A DNA stretch of 64,000 nt from Serpula lacrymans var. lacrymans S7.9. Its lineage: Eukaryota; Basidiomycota; Agaricomycetes; Boletales; Serpulaceae. The stretch covers positions 5,358,908 to 5,422,907 of the forward strand of contig NW_006763290.1 in the NCBI RefSeq assembly GCF_000218685.1, given 5' to 3'. Of this stretch, positions 23,588-36,446 are shown piece by piece (within the stretch, counting starts at the first letter, position 1; every line of letters starts with the position of its first letter). Both the position numbers and the translations under genes were made by a program. Below the pieces are notes generated by a model. The model did no database searches, was not told the origin of the DNA, and saw nothing but the letters and a program-made list of their open reading frames with translations.

Positions 23588-26500
23588 TCACTGACTTAAG
23601 TTCCACTGAGCCTGACTCCAATCATTTCTTCCGCCAGAATCACGATTAGAATGTTCGCTGAACTTGTGCGGACTAAAGTTCTGCTGAGATGCAGTACGAT
23701 CGACATTATAAGACGAATAGGAGGTAGCCATGCCTCCCCTGGGATAGCGATTAGGAGGACCTCGGGTATTGGTGTTGTTTTTATTGTAATCAGGTTGTGA
23801 GACTCTTCGATACTGACGTCTAGGGGGAACATTACGCTGCTCGAACAAAGGTCCTAGTCCTGAAACAGATGATCCACCCGGGACAGTGTGCGGAACATGC
23901 TGACGCGCGGAACCTTGCATAGAAGGGTGAGGTGCTTGAGGCGTCATAGAGGGCCCATGATGAGGGATCCAACCATGATTTCCAACACCTGGCTGTGTAC
24001 CTGCTATGGCCTGGAAAGGTGGAGGATGCAAACCTGGGATGCTTGCGATTGGGATAGTTGGAGGATACACTGGAGGTTGTGAGTAAGGGCGCCACGGAGG
24101 AGTGTTTTGTGCTTGAACAGGAGGTCCGGCAGCCGCTACTTGCTGCCCCTGGGTACCGGACATGTACTGATCGAGCGCATCAGGAGGATAGACCGGAACG
24201 AGCATTCCCTGATCGCCTTGAATGAAACCTGTGGGCAACAACGGAGCCTGAGGTTGGGGGGTCCCTGACGACTGACTCTGAGTTTGATCGAAGCTTACAG
24301 TCCTCACGGAGTACGCTGGATAGGGAATAAAAGGCTGCAATCCGATGTCAATCCCCTTGTAAAGAAGATCTAGAGCACATAAACTTACGGCATACATGGC
24401 CCCGGGCTGGGGGAAAGGAGTCTGCGTACCAGACGGTGGTCCGCTTGTGTCAGAGCCCGCAGGGTTCGGATACTGTGGGTATGCGTAAGTACCCGGATAA
24501 GCAAAAGGTACGGGATACTGGATCTGAGGTGCAAATCCAGGCATCCAACCGCCTTGCTGTGGGTAATATCCTACAGCTGGTATTGGATAGGCCATAGGAG
24601 TAGGGCCTGAGACCGATGCATAAGACGAAGAAGTGGTGATGGGTGGGTGTGTCCCTTGCATCCATGGTTTGTCTAAATCGTCTGATTGTGGCACTGCGGA
24701 TTGACGCAAGGTTGAAGAATCATGCGTAGAACTTTTCTCGATAGATGTAGAATCTGTGCGTTGTGCTTCACCTCTGTCTACGTCTCCGCTATTTTGAGCG
24801 TCGGTGCTCCACTTCACTATAGAATTTTCTGATCGAGGTTTCAAATTGACATCTTTGCTTTCGGAGATACTGCTTTTGTCCGCGAATGAACCAGTATCGA
24901 CATCAGCGACTTGATCTTCTGAGTTAAGACTAAGCAGCGAAGTGTTTGTACAAAAGTCTTCACTCTGATCGTCCGCCTGTTCGACGCTATGACGAGTAGC
25001 ACCGAATTGTTGAAACCTACCGCGGCCGCGGCTGAACTTCCAGACTGCACGATGAGGCGGATTCCAGTCCCTCAACTGAACGCGAATCGGTCGACCATCA
25101 AGGACGCGGTTATGCTGAAAATATATAGGTTGAGATCAAAAATTGGCACGTGTAATTCATCTAAAAAAGGTGGATCATACCTCTTCATTCACAGCACGTA
25201 TTGGTGACTCTGTATTATCAAATTTAACAAAGGCGAAAGCCGACCGCTTATTCACTGGGTAGCAGGGTCGTCATCACTGATGGCCACCCTTTCAGTTTAC
25301 TAAATTTCACGTACCAGGACGAACAACTTTCACCGTTTCAACCCCCCCAAACCTGGAAAAGAAGTTTCGAACTCGTTCCTCGTCCCATGCATTAGGTCCA
25401 TACATCTCGAGTCCTCCGACAAAAATTGTGGTCGGATCTAAAGCACTTTCTCGCTTCTCCTCAGTATACATGGAAACACCTTTTCCATGGTACCCTTTTG
25501 AGGATACACTCTGAAAGTCGCCTATGTAGCTGCCTGTGGTTGGAGTGAGAGGTACCAGAGAACCTGGTGTTTTAGGTGTTACGGGTGACGTTCCAAATTC
25601 AGGGGTCGGAGGGATATCTACATCTACATCTTGCCCTTCGTCTTCTCTCTCTGCAGGATCAACCTGCGAAGCCGGTAGGCGTGGAGTACCAAATAAAGCC
25701 AACGTACTAGAAAGTGACTCTGTAGATGGAATGCTTTTCCACACTAGTGAGACTGAGGTAGAAGAAAATTTGAGGGATTCAAATACCTATCATCATGATC
25801 TTCCCCTTCAGCCGCTGTCATCCTATCACCCCACAGATGACCTTGTGTTTCCTGGTTCTTTGACATATTTCCTAGCGGGGGAAAATCGTTTTCGGACCAA
25901 TTTACCGCAGTTGAACCAGATATATGACTGTCATCAGCATTATCGCCAACACGAAGGGAAGAGCCTGAACGGTAGCTTAAAGAATGTGCACGAGCACGGG
26001 AAGGGGTAACTGTGGCTGAAACAACATTTCGAGTCCAGTCTCGGTCATCACTGATGGATGACGACCTTGGGGTAGAAAGGAAATCGCCAGGTGCGGAGCG
26101 AGGCAGAGTTGGAGTTAACGGTGAGTCTCTAGCGGTCGAAACCTTGTCCCCTACACCCGTAAACCGAGACGAGGGTGGAAGGTATGATTCAGGAGAAGAC
26201 ATTATACCACCAAAATCCTTTGTAGGGTTATTGTTAGATCCAGCTTGCACATGAAACGAATACGAGGTCGCGTTTGAGTGAGCTTGGTTCATGTTATGAT
26301 AGGACGCATTATGTGATTGCTGTTGATTTGTAGGTAAAGGTAGCTGATGTGCCCATGTCACGGTGAGATGAGGTACTTTTCGAAGAGTCTGAGACGCATA
26401 TACCCTGTTATTTTCAGCGTTATATCCGGTAGAAATAACATACCATTAACGCGCTGACGCAATCATCTCGGTAGCGCCACTTAACTTCCCAGCATCCCGA

Positions 26501-27753
26501 ATCCATAACTGTAGAACGGGGCGCATCGTGAGGGGAAGGATATTGTACAGCAGAGGCAGGCCAGTCGCGTGTAGGAGCTACCAGGGTCCTTGATCAGTTA
26601 CCAAAGAAACGGAATTTGTGTATATCTTACTATCTTTCAACTCTAGAGCGAAGGGCATTCCCAAGTTCTCCTTCTCAGGGCTATACGGAGCGAAATATTC
26701 GACAGGTCCGAACAGTGCAGTGATCGCTTGAAGTGTCTGGGTTATGATTAAAATATAAACAGCGGCAAATACGAAGCCGACATTGCTACTGACCTCTGCA
26801 TCGAAAAGTAGTGGAGAAAGGAAAAGATTCGGTGCATTTGCGTTATAATTAACGTTGACCTGCAGACCTTCAACTTCAGCTGCTGTGCAAGCGTCTGAAT
26901 TGTAAAGGATTGAAAGATATCTTCAGTGAAGTAGTGGTTAGTGGCTATTCGATAATAAGGGCATAAACTATTTCACTTGGCACCAGCATTTCGCCATAAC
27001 TTCATAGCTGAGGGCAGTTCTAGTTCAACAAGTCTGTCCCTTTTAAAGTCGCCAAAAACCCTGCCCGTTGAATCAGAGGGCACATATTGCCTTGGACACC
27101 TGTGAAATTCCGGTTAGATTGATTTAACTGAGCAAGGAGTTGAAAACGAGTGATAAAGGTGGCAATATGCGCATGATCTGATCACAGTGAACGGTCAGCT
27201 CACCTGTAGGAGATGAGCAGAGTCCTAAATGCACGAGCAGGCTCGAAACGTAAGTAACGACCCATGAATTGACGTGGAGACAAGGAGTGAAGAGTGTCGA
27301 TCAATCGAGCCGCAGAAGCAGCATCCTGGATAACGCGTAAACTGTGACACAATGATGCTTTAATCCAAGAAACAAACCTGGCATTGTATGAAGGCACAAG
27401 TACCACCCTTGGAGTCGCGAACTACCTTGATGTTCTGTGGTTCTGTGTATCCCGAAAGATGTTCAGAAAGCAGACGGTTGAGCTCTTGATGCTCGATGTT
27501 ACACGGAAGGCTGTGGTCTCGTTGTCAAAAGCAGAGCTAGATAGAATTGGATGCAAGATTACCTGCCAACGAATACACTCGAGTCATGAGGCATTCTCTC
27601 GTGTTGTTTTCTGTTGGAAGCGTGAGCAATGTTTGTATCGCTGGTGAGAGCGACGCTTTCACAAGAAAGAGTAGATTTGAGTGTGGGTGAAGAAGGAGAA
27701 GAAACGAGGGAATCAAAACGCGTCCCCCAAGTACGTGACTGAATGGTCTGCAT
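23588..27753 (-). CDS. Large RNA-binding protein with two clear RRMs and a Pro/Gln/Gly-rich tail
   Basis: Twelve exons fit: 27753-27563, 27510-27378, 27325-27204, 27099-26984, 26894-26794, 26736-26631, 26577-26444, 26388-25830, 25752-25315, 25254-25181, 25114-24389 and 24334-23588, giving about 1,148 residues. RRM1 starts at residue ~58 with SVFVG, with GTCAFIQC as RNP1. A divergent middle region (exons 5-7) may be a degenerate RRM. A disordered Ser/Thr stretch follows. RRM3 has TIFVGGLEM and SAFAFVKF and ends with RVQLRDWN. The C-terminal ~490 residues are rich in Pro, Gln, Tyr and Gly with an RGRG patch, prion-like in composition. It probably acts in mRNA fate. The exon 8/9 junction is uncertain: donors at 25842 or 25830 both keep phase. 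Only exon 12 ends at a stop (23588). Confidence 0.82.
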
Positions 27754-29202
27754 TACAAGACAATAAGAGACAGAGGAACCCTAGAAATGTGGTAATGCTG
27801 TGACAAGGATGTGGTCAAAAGCCAAAGGGTGCGTGTTTGAAGAAATACGGCGGCGGCGGCGACCAAACCAACGCCAACTCGCCCGCTCACCTCAATCTCA
27901 CGTGAGTCTCAGATAAAACATAAAATAAGTAGTTTTGACACCAAATCTCGTAGAAAAATGCATTTATCATCCACGTACGGGCATCACCGTCGCCTCACTG
28001 TTTAAGATTACTCCAAGTGTTCTTTCAATATATTTGACGGTACCGTTTTTGGTGAGAAATTATATGCCAATTTACCTGTATTTCTCAGATGTCCGTATGG
28101 CTTTGCGTAGATAGTCAATGGTGCGAACTGGATCTAGGAACCGACGATCATACTGAACATGTACAGTTTCGCGTCGCGTCACGATAAATGCAATGCTTCG
28201 AATATGATATGGCCCGGTCGAGATGCATCTACCCCAAGAAAGGAGTAAAGGTCCAGATCAAACGAACAATAAGGTCCAACAGGGGATTTCGGGAAGTCTC
28301 CAGCTGAAATAGGATTTGCGTGAGCGAGCGCTTGTTGAGCAAGTACGAAGCCGGTGGCTCTACATTATAGTTGCTGTACCGATATCAAGATGGCCACCTG
28401 AATCAAATTGATAGTGCCGTTAGCCAGTTAGTAAATCATCTAAGGAGTGAATCCCCACCGGCTAAGAGGACTCCCTTATAAAATTCGAAATAAACGTCGA
28501 TATCAAATAATGTTATCCACTTCGAGGCGGCCGAACGTCCAAAACACCGCCATTACTTTCTAACGTTGTGCGCGATCAGATCTGTCAATTACTTTCAAGG
28601 TCCAAATAGAATACCTGGATGATTGACGTTGGGCTCCAAGCTTCCAAAATGGACAGGATCGGCTGCTTGGGATTATGGCGCTATATACCCCTGATAGGCC
28701 TGATTCTTGAGTTGAAATAGCACACACCACCTACGCCATCTGCTAGATTTTACGAGTGCTATATCCTGTGGAATAAAACGTGAATACACAAGCAGGCTTT
28801 GTCGGTGGTTCGTGAGATGTAAGCCGCGAATATGGTAGAGACCCTCTGTCAATGTTAGAGATAGGTGAAACCGCTGATAGTCTGAATCCGAGGAATTGGT
28901 GGATGCTTAAGCGCTTAAGGCAAAAGCTGTCACATGGACTGACTTCCGATTTCCATGGATATAGCTGATTGTAGGATGCATTTGCGATATGGACACTTGT
29001 TGACTTTTCATGGACTCAGATAAAGCCTACGAAGATAAAGTTTGGAAGGAAGTAGGCGAAGGATAGAAGGTTTACGTAATCAATCCGTCAAACTCCGCCT
29101 TGGTTTGAGGAAATTTCCTGCCACAAGCGATCTTCCAAGACCGTGAGCTCTGCGTGAATCGGCACTCTTGTTCTTTTCACATATTCTCAATATCCTTGAA
29201 AC
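27754..29202. other. Gene-poor 1.45 kb stretch
   Basis: No start-to-stop model can be built. A 61-codon open stretch on the minus strand (28257-28072) has protein-like composition and ends at a possible donor (see findings). A CGG-repeat patch lies near 27848-27860 in the promoter of the RRM gene. Confidence 0.4.
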
Positions 29203-29882
29203 ATGTCAGACGATGGATATGGAGGAGGTGGGGGAGATGACTATGACTACGATGGACCGAGGTACACATCTAGTTCAATACAAAAAATCTTACAATTAAT
29301 GGTCAATTCGTTCCAGTTTTAATGACGGTGCCTTCGTGCGTTTAACCAGTCGCTTTCTCAGTAAACGAGTCCATTTAGCCTGTTCCAGGATGAGACCTAT
29401 GATCTCTTAGCTAACGAGACACAGGAGGGGGAGCAAGGAGAGGAGGAAGGTGCAGGAGAAGTATCACATGTAAATGGGGTCAATGGCACAGACCACGACC
29501 AGGAAATGACGAATGGAGACGAGGGAACCCAGCCCCATGAACCGAGCACGACCGGTGCGGGAATGCATGGAGAAAGACAACCGAACAAAGTAAGGGTTAC
29601 AACGCCCTATCTGACCAAATATGAGCGTGCACGGATATTGGGGACTAGAGCACTACAAATAAGGTCAGTCGCTACCTCTCGTCCTTTCCACGACTGACCT
29701 TCATACACGTGCTCTCGCAAAGTATGAATGCCCCCGTCCTTGTTCCTCTCGATGGCGAAACAGATGCACTTCAAATCGCCATCAAAGAACTCTCTCAACG
29801 AAAAATACCTCTTATCATCAGACGATATCTGCCAGACGGTAGTTTTGAGGACTGGAGTGTCTCGGAGCTCATCAGCGAGTAA
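29203..29882 (+). CDS. RPB6: DNA-directed RNA polymerases I, II and III subunit RPABC2 (Rpb6)
   Basis: Exons 29203-29261, 29317-29335 (19 nt), 29389-29663 and 29723-29882 give 170 residues. The N-terminus is Gly- and acid-rich. The conserved half reads [40 protein letters not shown] and EDWSV, which is diagnostic of Rpb6/omega. This subunit clamps the largest subunit in all three nuclear polymerases. A tiny second exon (S-FNDGAF) carries the conserved bridge after the acidic start. The gene converges on the sirtuin gene (293 bp between the stops). Confidence 0.96.
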
Positions 29883-30175
29883 AGTGGAGACATACATAAA
29901 ATGTGTGAGTAGCTGTCCATAGAATGTTGTTTAAAATATCTTGTCGAGTTTATGGGACTTGTGTTATGAGTATATTCTAGCTAGTTATAATGGCTTGGTT
30001 GTGACTGGTCTTTTCAAACCCCCAGGAAGTGATTCAAAGAATGACGCATCGATGGATAGCAATGAATAACAAACTGTTGCATCCTCAATCATTAGACCCA
30101 GTAAGTCAGTGTACACTATGATACAGTATATGCGCGCAAACTAGCAATGGAATATTATTTACTCTAAATCATGTA

Positions 30176-31912
30176 TCATGTTTTCTGCTTGATCTCCACA
30201 TAGAAGTCCCTCTTCAATTTTCCCAGTGATTTTGTTCGCGTTAGCGATCCTGATGTCTTCCCTGACACAGTTTGTGCTCGCGTTCTCCTTGCTTTGGGCT
30301 TGGAGAATTGCACGTCTTCCATATCAGGAACGATCACTTTTGGTAGCATATTCGTGGTATCGCCAAATAAGAGTCCTCTCTCTTCGACTGCCATCTTCGG
30401 TTGGGCGGAAACATTCACTAGATCACGTTTCTTCGATGGACTTGATTCGACATCCGAATAGTGCGACGCAGCTTGACGTCGTTTGCTGGGAGAAGATGGA
30501 GCACTCGCTATGGCCTTCGGACGAGGCGAAGCAACGCTTGTAGAGAATATGTCATCTGGTGGGACGTTCTCGACACCTGCTTTATTTTTGCCCTTCCCTG
30601 GTATCGCTATTGAAATAAAGGTCATCAACTTCGTCAAAAGAGAAGACGTTTCACAGGAAGGTCACCTTTCTCTTTCGATTTTGTGGCTCCCAGAGAGCTG
30701 TTGTCTTTGACGACCTTGAACCCTTCCACCTCACCCTCTGTCGTCAATGTCTGCTGTACCTCCCAATCTGAAGGTCTCATCTTCTTCCAATCTTCGAGAA
30801 CCCTCTCCACCCATCTGTCTGTTTCTCCTGCCACATGATAATCGATGATATCAGACCATTCACTTCCCGGTGGTGTCTTGTTCACAATTATCACTTTCCC
30901 AGTCCAACTCTTGGAAGTTTTTGACGATGATCCCGCTGAATTTGATGATGATGATGTGGTACGGATGGTTTTGGCAAAGTCCTTCACAAGCTTCTTCAAG
31001 CCGTGCACTTTTAGCGATGTACCCATAATGATAAGCATGTCAGGCTTGCGAGCAATGTCGGCAGTCTGGATCGTAGCAATATCGTCACCCAAGGGATGCG
31101 GCTCGTCGTATAATACAATAGCAGGGCGAAGGGTTCCAACCTTGAGGGCGCGAGCTGATCGTGCTACCCGGGCGGCCGCTATAATCAAGAGCATGTTAAT
31201 GTAAATTGCACCAACAGCCACAGTAGAAAAATAAACTCACATCGTGCAAAGCATTCCGGACAATCCGGTGCCATACCCTTGCTGAAAACTTTCAAATGTT
31301 CCTCTATACACGGAAATTCTGCTGAGCAGAATGTACACCGGACTCGGTGTATGTCTCCGTGGAGTTGGACGTTCCTAACCTCCTTGACTTTTAGTTTGGA
31401 TTTTCCTTTCCCCGTGGATTTTGCATCACGACTGGAGCTCCCTCTCAGCCCCACCCTTTCCTCGAGCCCGTCTATGTTTTGCGTGTAAGATCGCAGCAAT
31501 TTCTGCTTTGCCTCCAGAGTCTTTATGAAATTGTGTGTCGGAGCAGGTGATGCAGAGTCGATAGATCTCTTCAGTTGTGAGATAAACGTGTAGAACACGG
31601 AAGTGGATGTTGAGTCGCGAAACAGAGAGGCATCGAAGAGATCACGGCCTTTGAGGACGACGTCGGGATACTGTTGTTTCACCAAGGCATATAATCCATC
31701 GGAAGAACGAAAGTCCTAGAACAAGGAATCAGATATATAGCCGGAGTATGATAGGACGTGATACTTACTGGAATGCCACAAGAACACGAAATCCCAGCTC
31801 CAGTAACGACCACAATCTTTTTACACTTTGCTACAGCTAGTGAAATGTCTGAAAGAGCTCTCCGGGTGCTGGAATCTGAAGTTGAGGACTCGAAATCTAG
31901 GGTTACTGTCAT
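30176..31912 (-). CDS. Sirtuin, Hst3/Hst4-like NAD-dependent histone deacetylase
   Basis: Exons 31912-31769, 31715-31241, 31178-30666 and 30606-30176 give 520 residues. The NAD site GAGISCSCGIP|DFRSSDGLY spans the first intron, and the CSC variant is typical of Hst3/4. QNID is at about 127-130, and the catalytic His167 lies in QLHGDIH. The zinc ligands are Cys175/178 and Cys200/203. MGTSLKVHGLKKLVK and IVNKTPPG follow. A basic, Ser-rich tail of ~150 residues with SPSKRR and SPSKKR patches may be a nuclear signal. In yeasts Hst3/4 remove H3K56 acetylation after S phase. The loop 139-160 is a family-variable insertion. Confidence 0.92.
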
Positions 31913-32318
31913 GTTGGCCTACCAAGGCGATTGCCAGCAGTTGAACTAAATGGCCACAGGAGATGAAACACGCTGCACACGAACAAAAGCAGCATGCAGA
32001 CTTGGTGCACCTTAAAGCTCAACGTTAATGTTGTTGTCTATTTGCGGAATCATACCGCGTCGCGTCGCGTTAATCACATGATTCTCGCGTTCCCTGGCAA
32101 GCTCCGGCTAGTTTCACTGCCATGCTCACCAAGGGATGCTATGATCCTTATCAGCCGTCCATGTTCATTCATCAATACCGATGGCGAGCACATCTCTTCA
32201 GGAACACTTCCATGCACACTGAACTTGATAATTATTTTACCCATGCATTACGCGCATTGATTTAATCATTTCTGTACAGACTACAGCGTTCAACAGTGTC
32301 ACTAAAACGACTTACATC

Positions 32319-33488
32319 CTAATATTTGACGAGGCGCTCCGAAGTATTGGTGCGCTCGTAGTACCAGACTCCAGTGGATGCGCAACTAGAAGCCGTGGTG
32401 GAGTTGATTGTCTTAAAGTGACCGTATTGCTCCTGTAGGCGTGTCATTTATTACTGATCACAGACAAACAAGCAGGCAGTATACGCACTGTGCCCAAGAC
32501 GTGATGGAAGTACCAAACCTCATCTAACACAGTCCCATCGCTACCACTGCATCCAAGGTAAGGCACAGCACCCGTCTGCGAGACGAGAGCATTGGTGATC
32601 TCGGCAAGAGTATAAGTGGTTGTGTTAGAGGGCAAGATACCAGCCCTAGGAATGGATTTGGTAAGAACAGTCCAAGAGTGCTGGAGGCGCGATACTTACG
32701 CAGCAAGCATGTTGTAGGTTGGGTACATCTGGAAAACCTTCGTGACAGTCTCATAGAAGTTGACAACCTCCATGTGTTCCACATAGTCAGGCCCATAGCA
32801 TGCAACATCAAATGTGGATGTGCAAGTGGCATGTTTAGAGAACTATAGAATGCGGAAAGTCAGGACTGCGCGTGCCAGTGTGTGTAATGATGAAATGACC
32901 TCGTGAGCCCAGAAATCGTCATTTGGTGCCCCTTGGTTGATCCAGAAGTTGTTCACTGGTTTGCAACGCGTCTCAGTCAACCTAGTAGGACAGTCGTATG
33001 AAAATGAACCTCACTGTAGTCGAGAAGATCGGTGCGTCCGAAATCATTGATGAAACTCGTGACATTGGGTCCCGTGTAATCTCTCGTGGCATCGCAGTAC
33101 TGGCTGTACGATCTGAAGAAACGGACCAGAGATAAATTAATCATCGATCTTAGTATGATTTATGACGTGGGGCGTGTTTAGCATACCCATCACAGTTATC
33201 TGGCCAAAGGCCGTGAATGCCCCAGCTTCCATAGGGAAGGAGCTGACCCTCGTCCTCCAGACCAGTATACGTATCCCAGAACTGCGTCTGCAAGACTAGA
33301 CCACCTTCTACGACGTTACAGCATGCGTTAGTAAATGCTGTAGTGTTTTCACAGGAATATTGCAGAGGTAAGTCAACGCATGCTGCGATATTTGGGTACG
33401 TGGGAGTGAGGTAGGGGGCTTGCGTGCTTTCAGCCCGAGCGGAGGCAGAAGCAGCGAGGACAGATGCTAAGGTGACGAGGGGCAACAT
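32319..33488 (-). CDS. Secreted ribonuclease T2
   Basis: Exons 33488-33187, 33112-33015, 32955-32900, 32842-32700, 32645-32489 and 32432-32319 give 289 residues. A signal peptide (MLPLVTLASVLAASASARA, cleavage near 19) is followed by several Cys and N-glycosylation sites (NTT, NVT, NST). Catalytic block I is SWGIHGLWPDNC with His92. Block II is FWAHEFSKHATC with His151, Glu152 and His156. RNase T2 enzymes are acid endoribonucleases of the secretory pathway or vacuole that scavenge RNA. An in-frame TTG lies six codons upstream, but the ATG at 33488 gives the natural signal peptide. Confidence 0.95.
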
Positions 33489-34281
33489 CGTTGAAACGGA
33501 CTTCAAGATGGTGGTGATATGGGGCTATACTTATAAACTTTCCCTACAAGAAGAGCCGATACGAACGTGCTTATCGAAATTCGTACCATATGCTGAAGCT
33601 GGAGACGTAACGTTTATAAATGTTTTTATGTCCGGCAGGTGAGACGAGGCTCTTTGATGGCTCGTAAAATTCTTGGAGATACAGACAGCGACCACGTGGG
33701 CGTGTGCTATTTAGATTCGAATTCTCGGATTGGCGAACTCGATGGAACCTGAAGCTTGAATTTAAAGAGCTGCTACGGCGCAAGACGTCTTGCTAACCTA
33801 TCCTGTCGCTGCTTTATTCAGTCGGCTCTGCAAGTATTCCGCGGATTGGCGAGTGGAGATCTAGGTATGGCCAATCCCGCAACAAGCGAGCTCAAGTATA
33901 TTTAGGGCAGCACTCTCACAGGCTGACAATACTTGACAATCCCTTCATTCAAAGAAGCTCAGTATAACCAAAATATCTCAGAGCCGTACCTTGGCACAAA
34001 GTTAGGGAAACTCGTTGGCGTGATATCCTTAATGCTTAACGCTAATCCGCTGACATTCCAGCCATTGGCGAAGTCAAAATGAAGACTATCGTTATTGCGG
34101 TATTAACAGACGAGATAATCGTTTTAGGATGCCATACAGATCACCAGAGGATAACAATAGTCCACAGCACCAAGAAGAAAACACAGCAGCAGAGCAAAAA
34201 TATAGATGTGACCCTGAGAGTGGAGCATGAGGTCCAAGAAGCAGACAAGAGTTGGCCACCAGGAACGAGCTTGAAATAACA
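33489..34281. other. Intergenic region
   Basis: About 790 bp hold the RNase T2 promoter and the DMC1 3' side. I see no supported gene; the short frames here lack protein-like composition. Confidence 0.5.
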
Positions 34282-36446
34282 TTAAACATCGGTCCATCCG
34301 CCTTCATCTAGCTTGTATGATGCTTCACTTTCAGGCCGGTCCGGGCTGTCCACTAGTTTCGCAACACGTTCCTCAGCACGACCTGGTCAAATGAATGGGG
34401 AGAGTGGAACCATTATCAGTATACAGCTTTACAGACCAGTCAGCCAAGCGACTCGACGGCCGCAACCCCCAGGTTCGTTCATGCGCAACGCGCCCACATA
34501 ATCTTACCTTTGCGTAAGAACATTCGAGTCGCAGAAGCATGAGATAATATGTGGCCCCCAATAGGTTTCAATGCGCCTCCTGCAACAAACGTCATCGTCG
34601 CTCCAGGATCAGCTAAACAAAGTAAAACACATTCAGCAAAATGAAAAATGTTTTGGTTCATATATCGAGATTGCGTGGAGAAGCTAGCAGAATAATCCTA
34701 CATTGTACTTGGTTAGTTAAAAGCACGGCGATCTGGATAAAGAGTGCATGTTAGACAACAGTGTAAATCGAGCGGAAAATCTAACATTATATTCCTCCGA
34801 GAGCTTGGTAAGTTTTGAGAGCATCTATGGTAGATTCGAACTATACTAGTATCACAAGGGGGAGTTAGATGGAACTCATCTTACCTGGGCAAGCTACAAT
34901 GAAATGTGAACTGATTTCGCATATGGAATGATTATGTGCTTTTCTTACTTTTTGCTGCCTCTCACTAAGTTCCCCCCTACCAGAGAAATCAACTCGAAAC
35001 AGGGCCATGATACTGTCGATAATCTACAACGATGATAAACCAAAAAAGCTAAGCCAAAGGAAACTCACCATAAGCCTGAAATCCTTGTCTTCAGCAAACC
35101 GCATAGAGCATTCGTTGATCAATTCCATCTTAGAAATGTAGAAGAAAAAGTGTAGTTGAGAAGAAGAAAAAGAACTTTCAACATACCTGATGCTCGCTAT
35201 TAAATGCACGAGCTATCAAAGCTCTACGTTAGCACCTTCACTGATGGATTCATTCATAGAAAGGGGTGGACTACCATAAAGAATATTCTCCAGAGCCATG
35301 TTCCCATCTACTCCGAAACGCTCAGCAATAGATCTGATGCGGTCTGGCCGGAAAGTGCCTTCAAAATAAATAAACTATGAGCTGGACATTATAGGCGAAA
35401 ATGATGAGGTACATACCTTCCGTGTCGATATAGGCAACCTAGAAGTGGCTATTAGCAATAAATTGGACAATAGATGGATATTCACCTTTCCAGCAGCGCC
35501 GCCAAGTTCGGTCGGTAGTTGTGTGACGACACACATCGTGTGGGCCAATTGAGTTTTCCCCGTTCGAAACTCACCATAAACTGATCATTCGTGACTCCAG
35601 TAAGTCAAGTATATATTTGGCATGAGGAACAGGAGAAGTATATATACCTTCGGAAATAGATTGGGACATGATACCACCTGAATAAAAACGCGTCAAGCCT
35701 TGGTATTTTCGATCATGCGTAGACATACCACCAAGTATAGCATCTACGGATTTGCTCCCCGTGCTGATAACTAGGACTCGCTTTCGCCGGTCTTGCACTT
35801 CGATACCAGTGGCAAAGGATGAACCCTTCGGATAATATTAACGAGCTAACACAATGTTCATTGAAGAGCAGACTAACCGCTATTTTCTGTGCCGCTTCCT
35901 GACACGTAAAATGCATCGGTGGATGTGGTTTATTGAGCTCAAGAAACGGTCACCTTTATCTTTTCGACTTTTGCTTCGGACATTCCCTGAAAAAGTACGT
36001 GTAAGACCATTGAACCAGTTTCCAAAAGCTCTTCAGCACTTTAATCTTGAGTAGCTGCCTACGTGTCGTCATCACAATGCCTGAAATCGTATTTATGGAA
36101 GAGGCCTGTGAATATATTGATAATGAACGGTGTTTTCTGTTACAGATATTATATGATCGACCTTTAGCTTCAGAATGTCCTGTACGTTTATTCCCTGTAC
36201 AAAACATCGACAGTCGGCAAATAGGGCTATATGCGCGCATATACGCGTCTCAGTCACTCACGTGCTGCTGGAGCTCATCGACATTATCGAAGAACGGCGC
36301 CTTTGATAAAAGAAAACCAAGTTAGCGGATTTTGTCCGACACCTAGGGGTGAAACTGTGTGTTCCCAGTACCTCTTCATTGTCATCGCCTGGTGGAGGAC
36401 TGGGAGGAGGCATACTTTCGGTGGCAGTTGGTCGGCGAGATGGCAT
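34282..36446 (-). CDS. DMC1: Meiotic recombinase Dmc1
   Basis: Nineteen exons give 346 residues. Ends are 36446-36372, 36300-36262, 36194-36162, 36105-36040, 35986-35954, 35898-35878, 35825-35729, 35677-35648, 35580-35486, 35438-35417, 35358-35275, 35212-35187, 35128-35069, 35023-34949, 34893-34885, 34824-34786, 34732-34702, 34612-34508 and 34382-34282. An HhH region (GINVQDI, TTRRQLL) comes first, then Walker A GEFRTGKT at 134-141, the Walker B strand FRLMIIDS at ~224-231, the DNA loop motif [18 protein letters not shown], and NQVQSDPGA. Dmc1 forms the meiosis-specific strand-exchange filament. The GGIMSQS motif and the C-terminal [10 protein letters not shown] match Dmc1 better than Rad51. 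Exon 15 is only 9 nt (Leu-Ala-Gln). Confidence 0.96.

Noticed and set aside
34092..34307. Frame downstream of DMC1
   Set aside because: Overlaps the DMC1 3' flank and has no recognisable protein features.
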